A stretch of 64,000 nt of DNA from Kribbella sp. CA-293567. GTDB taxonomy: Bacteria > Actinomycetota > Actinomycetes > Propionibacteriales > Kribbellaceae. Under the pieces are notes generated by a model. That model saw nothing but the letters and a program-made list of their open reading frames with translations, was not told where the DNA came from and searched no databases. The DNA is taken from contig NZ_CP114065.1 in NCBI RefSeq assembly GCF_027627575.1, forward strand, positions 3,906,001 to 3,970,000, in the 5' to 3' direction. Below are positions 16,206-25,033 of this stretch, one piece after another. Numbering within the stretch: position 1 is the stretch's first letter; every line of letters begins with the position of its first letter. The position numbers and the translations under genes are program-made.

Positions 16206-16253
16206 CCGCCCAACGGGAGAAGAACTACACCACCATCTTCAAGGGGTGCCCCG

Positions 16254-16297
16254 GAGATGCAGCGGCTGGTCATATCCCGCGCGATCTCAGGCATGCG
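16254..16297 (+). repeat. Right copy: diverged acyl-CoA dehydrogenase 3' end (possible attR)
   Basis: Encodes EMQRLVISRAISGMR in one frame, against EIQRLVISRAISGMR at the dehydrogenase C-terminus. The longest identical run is 11 bases (CGCGCGATCTC). Weaker similarity, with indels, extends left to about 16211 (YTTIFKG against YTIFEG). It is not part of any intact gene. Confidence 0.6.
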
Positions 16298-16499
16298 GAC
16301 AGATAGTAGGAACTACCAAGACCGAGTTTGATGTTGGCGCCTCGGCTCAGGTTCAGGCACCCACGCACCTCCTTCGTCGGCGCTCCCACCCACCCAAGTC
16401 CGCCGCTCCTCCGTCGCGGCTCGCTGTGGCTAGGCAGCGCGGGACGGCTCGCAGTCGGTGCTCAGGTCAGGAGCCCGGTGGTAGCGATCTCGCGACTGG
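16298..16499. other. Right flank of the island, no gene supported
   Basis: About 200 bases between the repeat and the exporter permease stop codon. No reading frame with a recognisable product is seen. Confidence 0.4.
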
Positions 16500-17255
16500 T
16501 CAGCGGTTGAGTTGGAGGCGGTGCCAGGTGTGTGCGGTCAACCCTGCGACCGCGAGCACAGTGGGTGCGATCAGGGCGAGTTGGAGGTTTGACACCTCTG
16601 TCCCGGCGCTGATTGCCCAGAGGGCGGGGGCCGCGAACGGGGTCCACGCTCCTGCGCCAGTTATGACGGTGAGCTGCGACAGGATCAGGATTCCGACCGT
16701 TGTGCCGATGCCGGCGAGGATGGAGCGGCCGAGCGTGGCGGCCCATGCGGCTGGGATGGCGATAGCTGCTGTGAGGACGGTCAGGGCGAATTGGCGGCCG
16801 ATTGCGGGGAGGGCCTCTGCGGGGATGGGGCCTAGGCCGAAGAGCAGGCCGAGGATGAGTAGGGCAGTGAGCAGGGCGGTGCTGGTTGCGACGGACCAGG
16901 TGAAGTAGACGAGCAGTTTGGCGGTGGCGATCGTGGTGCGCCGGACGGGGATGGCGAAGAGTCCGGTGATCGTGCCTTCGGTGAACTCGCGGCCGAAGAT
17001 CCAGCTCAGTACGACGCCGGTGCCGAGCAGGCCGCCGGCTCCGGTTACCTGGGCGGCTGTGGTGAGGTAGCCGGCCCAGCCGCCCGGGTCGATGAGGGCG
17101 CCGAGCTTGGCGGCGAGTTGGGGATCTTCGGTGTTGGTGGCCAGTAGCATCGTCGAGCAGATCAGGCCGATGCCGAGCACCAGGATGACTGTGGTCGCGC
17201 GGACGACGCTGGCGTGCACGAGTTTCGTGTACTCCGTCGCGAGCGCCGCGATCAT
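16500..17255 (-). CDS. ABC-2 type exporter permease
   Basis: 251-residue membrane protein of the ABC-2 permease class with about six hydrophobic segments, among them TTVILVLGIGLICSTMLLA, STALLTALLILGLLFG and ALTVLTAAIAIPAAWAA. The loop before helix 3 contains SWIFGREFTEGTITGLFAIPVRR, the typical coupling region. It overlaps its ATPase gene by 4 bp (ATGA) and is the last gene of a TetR-ATPase-permease operon. Substrate unknown; such modules export drugs, peptides or lipids. Confidence 0.85.
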   Translation of the reverse strand: MIAALATEYTKLVHASVVRATTVILVLGIGLICSTMLLATNTEDPQLAAKLGALIDPGGWAGYLTTAAQVTGAGGLLGTGVVLSWIFGREFTEGTITGLFAIPVRRTTIATAKLLVYFTWSVATSTALLTALLILGLLFGLGPIPAEALPAIGRQFALTVLTAAIAIPAAWAATLGRSILAGIGTTVGILILSQLTVITGAGAWTPFAAPALWAISAGTEVSNLQLALIAPTVLAVAGLTAHTWHRLQLNR

Positions 17256-17968
17256 GAGTCGACCGCGTCGTCGGCCAGGACGAGGGCGAAGAACGAGCGC
17301 TCGATGTCGACGCCGTGGGGATCGAGGGAGCCGATGATCCGGCCGGCGTTCAGCACCGAGATGCGGTCGGCGATCCGGGCCACCTCGTCGAGATGGTGGC
17401 TGCTAACCAGGACACCCGCTCCCGCCGCGGCCCGCCGGGTGATCGCCTCGCGAAGGAGGATCACGCCGGCTGGGTCGAGGGAGTTCGTAGGCTCGTCCAG
17501 CACGATCAGCCGCGAATCGTGTTGCAGCGCGGCCGCGAGACCGAGGCGTTGTCGGTTGCCGAGCGAGAGTTTGCCTGCTCTGCGATCGGCGTACTGCGTC
17601 AGCCGGAGTTCGCTCAGCGCCGACTCGACCGTACTGGTGATGCGTGATGCCGGGACCCGGTGCAGACGTGCGCTGAGCACGAGGTTCTGGCGGCAGGTGA
17701 GTTCCCGGTAGGCCAATGGGTACTCGACGAGATGACCGACTGCCGCCCAGTCCGTCTGCCGCAGGTCGCGTCCACCGACCCTGACCATGCCCGCGGTGGG
17801 AGCGAGCATTCCCAGCAGGAGGCGCATGAGCGTCGACTTGCCGGCGCCGTTCAACCCGACCAGCGCGTGGATCTCACCGGGCGCGACGGTGAGGTCCACG
17901 GCGGCGACTCCAGTTCCGTCGTCGAAGATCCTGACCAGGCCGCGCGCCTCCATCGCGTACTCAGCCAT
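17252..17968 (-). CDS. ABC exporter ATP-binding protein
   Basis: 238-residue ATPase that would power the downstream permease. Walker A is GLNGAGKST near residue 38, the signature LSLGNRQR near 138, Walker B LIVLDEPT near 158 and the switch His in VSSHHLDEV near 195. LSLGN instead of LSGGQ is common in ABC-2 exporters. It overlaps the TetR gene by 8 bp and the permease by 4 bp, so the three are translationally coupled. Confidence 0.9.
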   Translation of the reverse strand: MAEYAMEARGLVRIFDDGTGVAAVDLTVAPGEIHALVGLNGAGKSTLMRLLLGMLAPTAGMVRVGGRDLRQTDWAAVGHLVEYPLAYRELTCRQNLVLSARLHRVPASRITSTVESALSELRLTQYADRRAGKLSLGNRQRLGLAAALQHDSRLIVLDEPTNSLDPAGVILLREAITRRAAAGAGVLVSSHHLDEVARIADRISVLNAGRIIGSLDPHGVDIERSFFALVLADDAVDS

Positions 17969-18515
17969 GGCGGTCCTCCAGTACGCCGAGCGCCGAGTCG
18001 ATCGCGCGACCGAGGTCTTCGTCCTCGGTCAGGCTCCACTCGAGCAACGCCGTGTTGAGGGCGGCCATCACAGCGCTCGCAGCAATCGCCGCCTCGCGGT
18101 GGCCCGTGCCGCCCTCGACCAGCGCTTCGGCGATGACGGCCTCGGTGGCGGCCGTCCCGCCTGCCAGGCCGGCTCGCAGAGCGGGGGTCTTGGCGACGAT
18201 CCGGAGCCGTTCCCGTACGTCGGCGGTCGCGGGCGCCGGCAGTTGCCGCCACGCTGAGCGGATCCCGCGGGTGATCCGGCTGATCGGATCGAGATCCACC
18301 GGCTGCTCCCGAATCCCGGCGCCGATGAGCGGGTCGTACGGATCGTCGACCAGCAAGCTGGCCTTGGTCGGGAAGTGCCGGAAGAAGGTCATCTCGGTGA
18401 CCCCGGCCCGCCCGGCGATCTGGCTCACGCTGGTCGCGTCGTACCCATGGACGGCGAACAGTTCCAGCGATGCCTTCAGTAGCCGTTCCCGAGTCTTCTC
18501 GGTCTTCGAGACCAT
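17961..18515 (-). CDS. TetR family regulator, first exporter operon
   Basis: 184-residue repressor with an N-terminal helix-turn-helix (RLLKASLELFAVHG, then VSQIAGRAGVTEMTFFRHFPTKASL) and a variable C-terminal ligand domain. First gene of the ATPase-permease operon. TAACAT ends 6 nt before its ATG, so the message is probably leaderless, and this hexamer lies inside the palindrome upstream, giving direct autorepression. Confidence 0.88.
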   Translation of the reverse strand: MVSKTEKTRERLLKASLELFAVHGYDATSVSQIAGRAGVTEMTFFRHFPTKASLLVDDPYDPLIGAGIREQPVDLDPISRITRGIRSAWRQLPAPATADVRERLRIVAKTPALRAGLAGGTAATEAVIAEALVEGGTGHREAAIAASAVMAALNTALLEWSLTEDEDLGRAIDSALGVLEDRHG

Positions 18516-18519
18516 CCCA

Positions 18520-18540
18520 GAATGTTAGCCACTAACATTC
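18520..18540. promoter_or_regulatory. TetR operator overlapping the -10 box
   Basis: Perfect palindrome GAATGTTAG-CCA-CTAACATTC, five bases upstream of the TetR start. The candidate -10 TAACAT of the leftward promoter is within its proximal arm. Confidence 0.7.
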
Positions 18541-18561
18541 CAAACCGCCAGGCCTTACCCC

Positions 18562-18606
18562 TTGCCATGGATTGAACACCTGTTTAGTCTTTGAACATGC
18601 GTTCAA
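18562..18606 (+). promoter_or_regulatory. Promoter with two tandem TetR half-palindrome sites
   Basis: TTGCCA (18562), a 17-bp spacer and TAGTCT (18585) form a good promoter whose start would be the A of the ATG at 18597. Two operator-like sites follow one pattern: TTGAAC-N4-GTTTAG (18572-18587) and TTGAAC-N4-GTTCAA (18591-18606). The second, perfect one covers the start codon. Confidence 0.65.
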
Positions 18607-19259
18607 CCGAGGACACCGTGCTGCCGACCCGGGAGCGCATCCGCGAGGCCGCCGTCGCACGCTTCGGCCGCGACGGCTTCTCCGCCGGCCTGCGGACGAT
18701 CGCCACGGATGCGGGAGTGACGGCCGGCCTGGTCATCCATCACTTCGGCTCCAAGGAGGGTTTGCGCCGCGAGTGCGATGCCTACGTCCTCGGCGTGATT
18801 CGGGCCGAGAAAATTCGGACGGCGACGTCCGGAACCGCGACCGGGATGCTCGCGCAACTGGCCGAGATCGAGCAGTACGGCCCGTTGGCCCTGTACGCCG
18901 TACGCAGTCTCCAGGCCGGCGGTCAGCTCGCGACAGACTTCGTGGCGCAGATGATTCGCGACGCCGAGGCGTACCTGGCGGCGGGAGTGGAGGCGGGCAC
19001 CATCCGGCCGAGCAGAGACCCGGTGGGACGGGCGCGCTACCTGACCTTCCAGGGGATGGGGTCGCTGATGCTGTGGATCTCGCTGCACCCGGAGATGGTG
19101 ACGGTCGACGACTTCCGGTCCGCGCTGCGCGAGATCTCCGACCAGATCACCCTGCCCGCGCTCGAACTGTTCACCCAGGGACTGTTCGTCGACCGCACGA
19201 TGCTGGACGCCTACCTGATGCACGTCCCCGATCCGCCCGGCGACCCCGCCGTTCCGTAG
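18597..19259 (+). CDS. TetR family regulator, second exporter operon
   Basis: 220-residue repressor. The helix-turn-helix region reads RIREAAVARFGRDGFSAG then TIATDAGVTAGLVIHHFGSKEGLRREC. The C-terminal domain resembles TetR_C regulators paired with ABC-2 exporters. ATG start six bases after a TAGTCT hexamer, so probably leaderless; an alternative TTG two codons earlier is less likely. It stands 82 bp before the ATPase gene in the same direction and probably controls the whole unit through the paired sites over its own promoter. Confidence 0.88.
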   Translation: MRSTEDTVLPTRERIREAAVARFGRDGFSAGLRTIATDAGVTAGLVIHHFGSKEGLRRECDAYVLGVIRAEKIRTATSGTATGMLAQLAEIEQYGPLALYAVRSLQAGGQLATDFVAQMIRDAEAYLAAGVEAGTIRPSRDPVGRARYLTFQGMGSLMLWISLHPEMVTVDDFRSALREISDQITLPALELFTQGLFVDRTMLDAYLMHVPDPPGDPAVP

Positions 19260-19341
19260 CGGAGACGCGCCCCCTTCCACGGGCGCCCGAACCAGACGAC
19301 ATCACCCGGGAACCTCCGGAACACCAGAATGAGGATCAGCG

Positions 19342-20250
19342 ATGAGCGCTGCCCTGAAGATCCGCCAACTCCACAAGTCCTTCGGTCAGGTGCGGGCCCT
19401 CGACGGCCTCGACCTCTCCGTGCAGACCGGTCAGGTGACGGGCTTCCTCGGCCCCAACGGCGCCGGGAAGTCGACCACGATCCGGGTCCTGCTGGGCCTC
19501 CTGCGACCCGACTCGGGATCGGTGGAAGTCCTCGGCGGTCACCCCTGGAAGGACGCGGTCGAGCTGCACCGCCGCCTGGCGTACGTGCCGGGAGACGTCA
19601 GCCTGTGGCCGAACCTGACCGGGGGAGAGGCCATAGACCTGCTCTGCCGCCTCCGCGGCGGCGCGGACAAGACCCGCAAGGCGGAGTTGCTCGACCGGTT
19701 CGAGCTCGATCCGACCAAGAAAGGCCGCACGTACAGCAAGGGGAACCGGCAGAAGGTCGCGCTGGTCGCGGCCCTGGCGGCCGATGTCGAACTGCTCGTC
19801 CTGGACGAGCCGACGTCGGGCCTCGATCCGCTGATGGAGACCGTCTTCCAGGACTGCATCGCGGAAGCCAAGGCAGCCGGCCGGTCGGTGCTGCTGTCCA
19901 GTCACATCCTGGCGGAGGTGGAGAAACTCTGCGACAGCGTGACGATCGTCCGGGCCGGCCGTACGGTCCAGTCGGGCACTCTCGCCGAACTGCGCCACCT
20001 GACCCGCACGACCATAACGGCCTCGCTCACCGCTCCGCCTGGGCGGCTGGCCGACCTGCCGGGTGTTCACGACTTCGTCGCCGACCAGGGCACCGTGACG
20101 TTCGACGTCGACCACGATCAGCTGGCCGCTGTTGTCCAGGCTCTCGCGCCCCTCGGCGTCCGAACGCTCACCAGCGCGCCGCCCTCTCTGGAACAACTGT
20201 TCCTGCGTCAGTACGGCGACCAACTGGTTTCCGAGCAGGTGTCCGCATGA
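19342..20250 (+). CDS. ABC exporter ATP-binding protein (drug-resistance type)
   Basis: 302-residue DrrA-like ATPase. Walker A is [10 protein letters not shown] near residue 37, signature YSKGNRQKV near 135, Walker [14 protein letters not shown] near 154, switch [13 protein letters not shown] near 183. A C-terminal extension of about 80 residues ends in [12 protein letters not shown], typical of DrrA/CcmA exporters. The next gene starts within its stop codon (ATGA). Regulated by the TetR gene upstream. Confidence 0.9.
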   Translation: MSAALKIRQLHKSFGQVRALDGLDLSVQTGQVTGFLGPNGAGKSTTIRVLLGLLRPDSGSVEVLGGHPWKDAVELHRRLAYVPGDVSLWPNLTGGEAIDLLCRLRGGADKTRKAELLDRFELDPTKKGRTYSKGNRQKVALVAALAADVELLVLDEPTSGLDPLMETVFQDCIAEAKAAGRSVLLSSHILAEVEKLCDSVTIVRAGRTVQSGTLAELRHLTRTTITASLTAPPGRLADLPGVHDFVADQGTVTFDVDHDQLAAVVQALAPLGVRTLTSAPPSLEQLFLRQYGDQLVSEQVSA

Positions 20251-21857
20251 CAACTCACCGGGGGAACTTCACCGCCACCGGCGACCTGGTCCGCTTCGCG
20301 CTCCGCAGGGACCGGGTCAAGCTGCCCTTCTGGGTCTTCGGGATCGGCCTGGGCATGCTGTACGCCGTGTCCGCGCTGCCCACCGTCTACTCGACACCCG
20401 AGGAACGCCAGGTGCGGGCCGACCTGATGAGCTCGCCCGCCGCGACGATGATGTCCGGCCCCGGCTACGGTCTCGACGACTACACCCTCGGCGCCATGAT
20501 CAGCAACGAGATGGTGCTGTGGCTGACGGTACCGGCCGCGATGATGAGCATCTTCCTGATCGTCCGGCACACCCGCGCCGAGGAGGAGACCGGCCGGGCC
20601 GAGTTGATCCGGTCGGCCGTGGTGGGGCGGTATGCCGCCCCGGTGGCCGCGCTCGTCGTCGCCTTGATCGCCAACACCGGCGTGGCGGTGGTGACCGCGT
20701 TGGCGATGACGAGCGGAGACCTCGCGGTCGCGGACTCACTCGCGGTCGGTGTGGGCATCGGGACCACAGGCCTGGTTTTTGCGGGCGTCGCGACCGTCAC
20801 GGCTCAACTGACCGAGCACGCTCGATCGGCGTCCGGCCTGGCGATGGCCGTTGTCGGTGCCGCGTTCCTGCTGCGCGCGATCGGCGATGCCGCGGAGCCC
20901 GGCGGCAGCGTTGTGTCCTGGTTCTCGCCGCTGGCCTGGGGCCAGCAGTTGCGTCCGTTCGTCGATCTGCGCTGGTGGCCGCTACTGCTGTCGAGTGCGC
21001 TGGTCCTGGGTGCTGTCGCGGTCGCCTATGCGCTCGCCGGCCGGCGTGATGTCGGTGCGGGCCTGATGCCGGCGCGACTCGGCCGGGCGGAGGCGTCGCC
21101 GTCGTTGTCGACGCCGTTCGGCCTGGCGTTTCGCCAGCAGCGCGCCTCCGTCGCCGGCTGGGCGGCCGGGCTGTTCGTCTTCGCGGTCGCCAGCGGATCG
21201 CTGAGCGACTCGGTCACCGAAGCGGTGGCCGAGAACCCTGCGATGGGCGAGATGTTCGCTGCCACCGGCCAGGACCCGACGGACGGCTTCTTCGCGACCA
21301 TGGCGTTGTTCCTCGCCCTGCTGGTCGCCGCTTTCGGGGTGACGTCGGTACTCCGGCTGCGCGCCGAGGAACGCAGCGGGCATACCGAAGCCGTCCTCGC
21401 CACAGCGGTGAGCCGGAGCCGGTGGATCTCGTCCTGGCTGGCGTTCACCGTCCTGGCGTCCGCTTTCCTGCTGACGGTGAGTGGACTCGGTATCGGACTG
21501 GGCGCCCTCAGCGGCGATGCCGGAGCCTCCGTCGTCGGCGAGGTGACGGTTGCCACGCTTGCCTTCCTGCCCCCGGTGCTCGTGGTGGTCGGCGTCGCCG
21601 CCGCACTCTTCGGAATCCGGTCCGGTTGGTCCGTCGGGGCGTGGCTACTGGTCGGCTATGCCTTCTTCTTCGGCATGTTCGGTGCCCTGCTGGATCTGCC
21701 CGACGTCGTCGCCGAGATCTCCCCGTTCGCCCACCTGACGGTGATGCCGCTGGCCCAGCTCGAGGTGTTACCGCTGATCGCGCTGGTGGTGATCGCCGTC
21801 AGCCTGGCCGGTGTGGGCAGGGCGGTGTTCCGGCATCGCGATCTCGACCTCGGCTGA
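20247..21857 (+). CDS. ABC-2 exporter permease, large (antibiotic-transport type)
   Basis: 536-residue permease with about twelve hydrophobic segments in two similar halves, as in actinobacterial polyketide-antibiotic exporters. It opens with [24 protein letters not shown]; the second half begins [21 protein letters not shown]. Intracellular loops carry [12 protein letters not shown] and [13 protein letters not shown], the paired coupling-helix motifs of this subfamily. It is translationally coupled to the ATPase and ends two bases from the convergent nhaA gene. Confidence 0.88.
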   Translation: MTTHRGNFTATGDLVRFALRRDRVKLPFWVFGIGLGMLYAVSALPTVYSTPEERQVRADLMSSPAATMMSGPGYGLDDYTLGAMISNEMVLWLTVPAAMMSIFLIVRHTRAEEETGRAELIRSAVVGRYAAPVAALVVALIANTGVAVVTALAMTSGDLAVADSLAVGVGIGTTGLVFAGVATVTAQLTEHARSASGLAMAVVGAAFLLRAIGDAAEPGGSVVSWFSPLAWGQQLRPFVDLRWWPLLLSSALVLGAVAVAYALAGRRDVGAGLMPARLGRAEASPSLSTPFGLAFRQQRASVAGWAAGLFVFAVASGSLSDSVTEAVAENPAMGEMFAATGQDPTDGFFATMALFLALLVAAFGVTSVLRLRAEERSGHTEAVLATAVSRSRWISSWLAFTVLASAFLLTVSGLGIGLGALSGDAGASVVGEVTVATLAFLPPVLVVVGVAAALFGIRSGWSVGAWLLVGYAFFFGMFGALLDLPDVVAEISPFAHLTVMPLAQLEVLPLIALVVIAVSLAGVGRAVFRHRDLDLG

Positions 21858-21859
21858 GC

Positions 21860-23167
21860 TCAGTCGCGGTCCCAGGCGTCCGGGATGCCGTCACTGTCGC
21901 GGTCGGACGTCTCTGCCGCGTGGATGCGGCGGTAGACGCCGTTGCGCAGCCGCAGTACGACGCAGGCCAGGAGCGCGGCGAGGACGGAGGCGGCCAGTAC
22001 GGCGACCTTGACGTGATCGTCGCGCCCGCTGCCGGAACCGAAGGCGAGCTCGCCGATCAGCAGCGACACGGTGAAGCCGATACCGCCCAAAATCGATAGG
22101 CCGAAGACGTCGACCCAGGCCAGGTCGGGGTCCAGGCGGGCGCGGGTGAAACGGGCCACCAGCCAGGTGGCGCTGAGGATCCCGATCGGCTTGCCGAGCA
22201 CCAGGCCGACGACGATCCCGATCGCGACCGGATCGGACCAGACGGCGCCGAGGCCGCCGCCCGCGCCGCTGATCGCCACACCGGCCGAGAAGAAGGCGAA
22301 GACGGGGACGGCCAGGCCGGCCGACAGCGGCCGGAACCGGTGCTCGAAATGCTCTGCCAGCCCAGGTCCGGCGTCCGGTCCACCCGCGGCCCGGCTGCGG
22401 ATCACGGGCACCGCGAAGCCGAGCAGGACGCCGGCCACGGTCGCGTGGATCCCGGAAGCGTGGACGAGCGCCCAGGTCGCGGCTGCGAGGGGGAGCAGCA
22501 GCCACCAGGAACGCACGCGGCGTTGCACCAGGAAGGTGAACAGTCCGAGCGGGATCAGGGCCAGCAGCAACGGTCCGACCGAGAGCTGGGCTGTGTAGAA
22601 GATCGCGATGATGACGATGGCCAGCAGGTCGTCGACGACCGCGAGGGTCAGCAGGAAGGTTCGCAGGGCCGACGGGAGACTGCGTCCGATGATCGCGAGG
22701 ACCGCCAGGGCGAAGGCGATGTCCGTCGCGGTCGGGATCGCCCATCCCCGGGTCGCGCCACCGTCCTGCAGGTTCACCACGGTGTAGAGAAGCGCGGGAA
22801 CCAGGACACCACCGCAGGCCGCCGCGATCGGTACTGCGGCGCGCTGCGGAGTCCGGAGGTCACCGGCGACGAACTCCCGTTTGAGCTCCAGCCCCGCGAC
22901 GAAGAAGAAGATCGCGAGCAGACCGTCCGCGGCCCACGTGGCCAGGCTCAGATCCAGGTGCAGCGCGTGCGGGCCGATCTTCCAGGCCCGGAGCGCTTCG
23001 TAGGAATCGGCCCAGGGGGAGTTGGCCCACACCATGGCGGCCACCGCCCCGGCGAGCAGCAACGCCCCGCCGATCGTCTCCTTGCGGAGGATGTCGGCGA
23101 CGCGGCTCGTCTCACCCCAGGAACCGCGAGAGAACAAGGTCGGCGTACGGCGCGGCTCGTCGGCCAT
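21860..23167 (-). CDS. nhaA: Na+/H+ antiporter NhaA with acidic repeat tail
   Basis: 435-residue inner-membrane antiporter exporting Na+ for H+. Hallmarks: [33 protein letters not shown] and the paired ion-binding aspartates in [16 protein letters not shown]; late helices include [20 protein letters not shown]. About twelve membrane segments, slightly longer than E. coli NhaA (388). The last residues [15 protein letters not shown] form a DxDxDGxxDxxD acidic motif like a thrombospondin type-3 or EF-hand-like Ca2+ site, unusual for NhaA. Start: ATG with CAGGAG 5 nt upstream. Confidence 0.9.
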   Translation of the reverse strand: MADEPRRTPTLFSRGSWGETSRVADILRKETIGGALLLAGAVAAMVWANSPWADSYEALRAWKIGPHALHLDLSLATWAADGLLAIFFFVAGLELKREFVAGDLRTPQRAAVPIAAACGGVLVPALLYTVVNLQDGGATRGWAIPTATDIAFALAVLAIIGRSLPSALRTFLLTLAVVDDLLAIVIIAIFYTAQLSVGPLLLALIPLGLFTFLVQRRVRSWWLLLPLAAATWALVHASGIHATVAGVLLGFAVPVIRSRAAGGPDAGPGLAEHFEHRFRPLSAGLAVPVFAFFSAGVAISGAGGGLGAVWSDPVAIGIVVGLVLGKPIGILSATWLVARFTRARLDPDLAWVDVFGLSILGGIGFTVSLLIGELAFGSGSGRDDHVKVAVLAASVLAALLACVVLRLRNGVYRRIHAAETSDRDSDGIPDAWDRD

Positions 23168-23352
23168 GGAAGCTCCTGTTTTCGGGATCGGTCGGACCAC
23201 TGCCGACCAGACTTCCCGGCGCACCGTGGACCACCCTACCGTGGATCGGTACCCACCTCGGACAGGTGAATCAGCCGGCCAGGATGCCACCGCGGCGACG
23301 TGATCGCTGTTAGAAGCCTGTGAGAGAAGCTCCGGGCGCGGTTTTCGGCCGC

Positions 23353-23358
23353 TAGATT
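23353..23358 (+). promoter_or_regulatory. -10 hexamer of a small membrane-protein gene
   Basis: TAGATT, 6 nt upstream of the ATG, fits the leaderless pattern seen elsewhere in the window. Confidence 0.45.
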
Positions 23359-23364
23359 CGCGCG

Positions 23365-23514
23365 ATGCGCACAGACCTGTTGTTCTGGATTCTCGCCGTG
23401 ATCCTGACCGTCGCAGGGTTGGTCTACGCACTGCGGTACCGCGTCGTACTCGGCGCCGTCCTGATCGCCGGAGGCCTCGCTCTGGGCTTGGTCAGCAGTA
23501 TCGAGCAGGCCTGA
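23365..23514 (+). CDS. Small hydrophobic membrane protein
   Basis: 49 residues: [19 protein letters not shown], a short polar turn (YALRYR), a second hydrophobic helix ([17 protein letters not shown]) and a short tail. Two membrane helices in a hairpin. It resembles the small actinobacterial membrane proteins of the GPGG-motif type in its LFWILAV start, but the GPGG end is missing. ATG is six bases after TAGATT, so probably leaderless. Not long enough for a confident family call; function unknown. Confidence 0.55.
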   Translation: MRTDLLFWILAVILTVAGLVYALRYRVVLGAVLIAGGLALGLVSSIEQA

Positions 23515-23619
23515 CAGCGCCGCAGCCGGTCTTCGACGACCGCACGCGGTAGCGCGCGGCGTGGTCGCGCTCTCACTCCTGATCGCCGGGATCGTGACCT
23601 CCGGTGATCGGATGAATCA

Positions 23620-23651
23620 TTGACGGGCTCGCTTGGAAAGCGCTATCTTCC
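23620..23651 (+). promoter_or_regulatory. Promoter and LacI-type operator of the sugar importer
   Basis: TTGACG (23620) and TATCTT (23644) with an 18-bp spacer form a promoter. Between and over the -10 lies GGAAAGCGCTATCTTCC (23635-23651), whose GGAAAGCGCT is identical to the site at 1022-1031. A LacI-family repressor is implied; none is adjacent. Confidence 0.6.
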
Positions 23652-23707
23652 GACGAAATGAGGCGCAAAAAGTACAAATCGCCTCTTCGTCGACAGGAGA
23701 AGAAGGC

Positions 23708-25033
23708 ATGGCGAAGTCGTTGAGATGGGCTGCTCTGGGGCTGGGAGCGGTGCTGGCGGTGGCCGGTTGCGGCACCTCCGGGGCACCGAAGGTAGAGCAG
23801 GACGCCAAGGCGCCGCTGGAGCTGTGGACCCGCACCACGCCGGGTGGGGACGGCGAGAAGGGGATGAAGAAGCTGGCCGCCGCCTTCGAGGCGAAGACCG
23901 GCCAGCAGATCGAGGTGACCGCGATCTTCGACGACTTCGAGACCAAGTTGTCGCAGCGCGCCGCGCAGAAGGACCTGCCGGACATCGTGATGAACGATTC
24001 GTCCCAGCTCGGCACGATGGTCAGCCAGGGGATCGCCCGTGAGGTCGATCTGAGCAAGATCGAGGGCAGCGACCAGTTGATCGAGTCCGCGCTGACGGTG
24101 GCCAAGGCCGGTGACGGCAAGACCTACGGTGTCCCGTACTCCGCCCAGGCGAGCGCGCTGCTGATCCGCAAGGACTGGCGCGCCAAGACCGGCCTGCCGG
24201 TACCGAAGACGTGGGACGAGCTGACCGCGCTGGCCAAGGCGTTCACCACCCAGGACCCCGACGGCAACGGCAAGAACGACACGTTCGGGCTGGCGGTGCC
24301 GGGCTCGACCAAACGCGGCTACGCCTCCTGGTACTTCTCGAACTTCCTCTGGGGAGCCGGCGGCGACTTCATCGCCAAGCAGGCCGACGGCAAGTACAAG
24401 CCCGCGATGTCGACCCCGGAGTCGGTGGCGGCCACCAAGTGGTTCCGCGATCTCGCCTGCACCAGCAAGGTCGTCCAGCCCGGTGCCGCGACGATGGACA
24501 CCCCGCCGACCAACGAGACCTTCGAGGCCGGGAAGACCGGTCTGTACGTCGTCGGTCCGTACCTGATGCCGCGCTTCGACAAGTCGCTCGGCAAGGACAA
24601 GTACGAGGTCGTCCCCGTTCCGGCCGGCGCCAAGGACGCGACCGTGCTGGCCGAGGGCGGCAGCGCGTACCTGATGGCCGGGTCGGCCAACGAGGCCGGA
24701 CAGAACAGCTGGGCGTCCTACGTGATCTCACCCGAGGCGCAGAAGCTCGGTATGGAAGGCGAAAAGGCCTTCAACGTGCAGTTGCCGGTCAACAAGACCG
24801 TCGACGTCACCTCGGTGCGCAAGGACCCGCGCTGGAAGGTGTACGCCGACGTCTACCGCGACAGCGGCCGGTACGCGCCGTCCATCCCGAACTGGACGCC
24901 GATCCGGCAGGCGACCGCCGACACGGTCAACGCCCTGATCGCCGACTGTGGCCTGGACGTCCCGGCCGAGTTGACCAAGCTCGACGGCAAGCTGGGAGAG
25001 ATGCTCGGTCAGCAGGGAATCGCCGCCTCATGA
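23708..25033 (+). CDS. Sugar ABC importer, substrate-binding lipoprotein
   Basis: 441-residue family-1 extracellular solute-binding protein. Signal peptide MAKSLRWAALGLGAVLAVAG with a lipobox (LAVAGC), so the mature protein is anchored outside the membrane at the Cys near residue 21. Typical interior: GEKGMKKLAAAFEAKTGQ, LPDIVMNDSSQLG, YGVPYSAQASALLIRKDW, PKTWDELTALAKAF. ATG preceded by GGAGAAGAAGG. First gene of an operon with two permeases, a fucosidase, two lyases and an AraC regulator, so an oligosaccharide released from an acidic or fucosylated polysaccharide is the likely ligand. No ATPase gene is present; a shared MsiK-type ATPase is usual in actinomycetes. Confidence 0.88.
   Translation: MAKSLRWAALGLGAVLAVAGCGTSGAPKVEQDAKAPLELWTRTTPGGDGEKGMKKLAAAFEAKTGQQIEVTAIFDDFETKLSQRAAQKDLPDIVMNDSSQLGTMVSQGIAREVDLSKIEGSDQLIESALTVAKAGDGKTYGVPYSAQASALLIRKDWRAKTGLPVPKTWDELTALAKAFTTQDPDGNGKNDTFGLAVPGSTKRGYASWYFSNFLWGAGGDFIAKQADGKYKPAMSTPESVAATKWFRDLACTSKVVQPGAATMDTPPTNETFEAGKTGLYVVGPYLMPRFDKSLGKDKYEVVPVPAGAKDATVLAEGGSAYLMAGSANEAGQNSWASYVISPEAQKLGMEGEKAFNVQLPVNKTVDVTSVRKDPRWKVYADVYRDSGRYAPSIPNWTPIRQATADTVNALIADCGLDVPAELTKLDGKLGEMLGQQGIAAS

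Larger units (their letters stand above)
10797..16297. mobile_element. Decayed integrated island at the 3' end of an acyl-CoA dehydrogenase gene
   Basis: A 5.4-kb segment bounded by two versions of the dehydrogenase 3' end. A degenerate tyrosine recombinase lies immediately inside the left end. The cargo is a RelA/SpoT-OST-HTH protein, an OLD nuclease and a helicase fragment, all less GC-biased than the flanks. Tyrosine integrases commonly target gene 3' ends, with the element restoring the gene and the displaced tail left at the far end. That fits the third-position-only divergence. Not proven: the repeats are not identical and the integrase is broken. Confidence 0.6.

Noticed and set aside
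10797-16297. A perfect attL/attR direct repeat
   Set aside because: The copies share only 38 of 44 bases with a longest identical run of 11, so the boundaries are reported as a hypothesis rather than as proven attachment sites.
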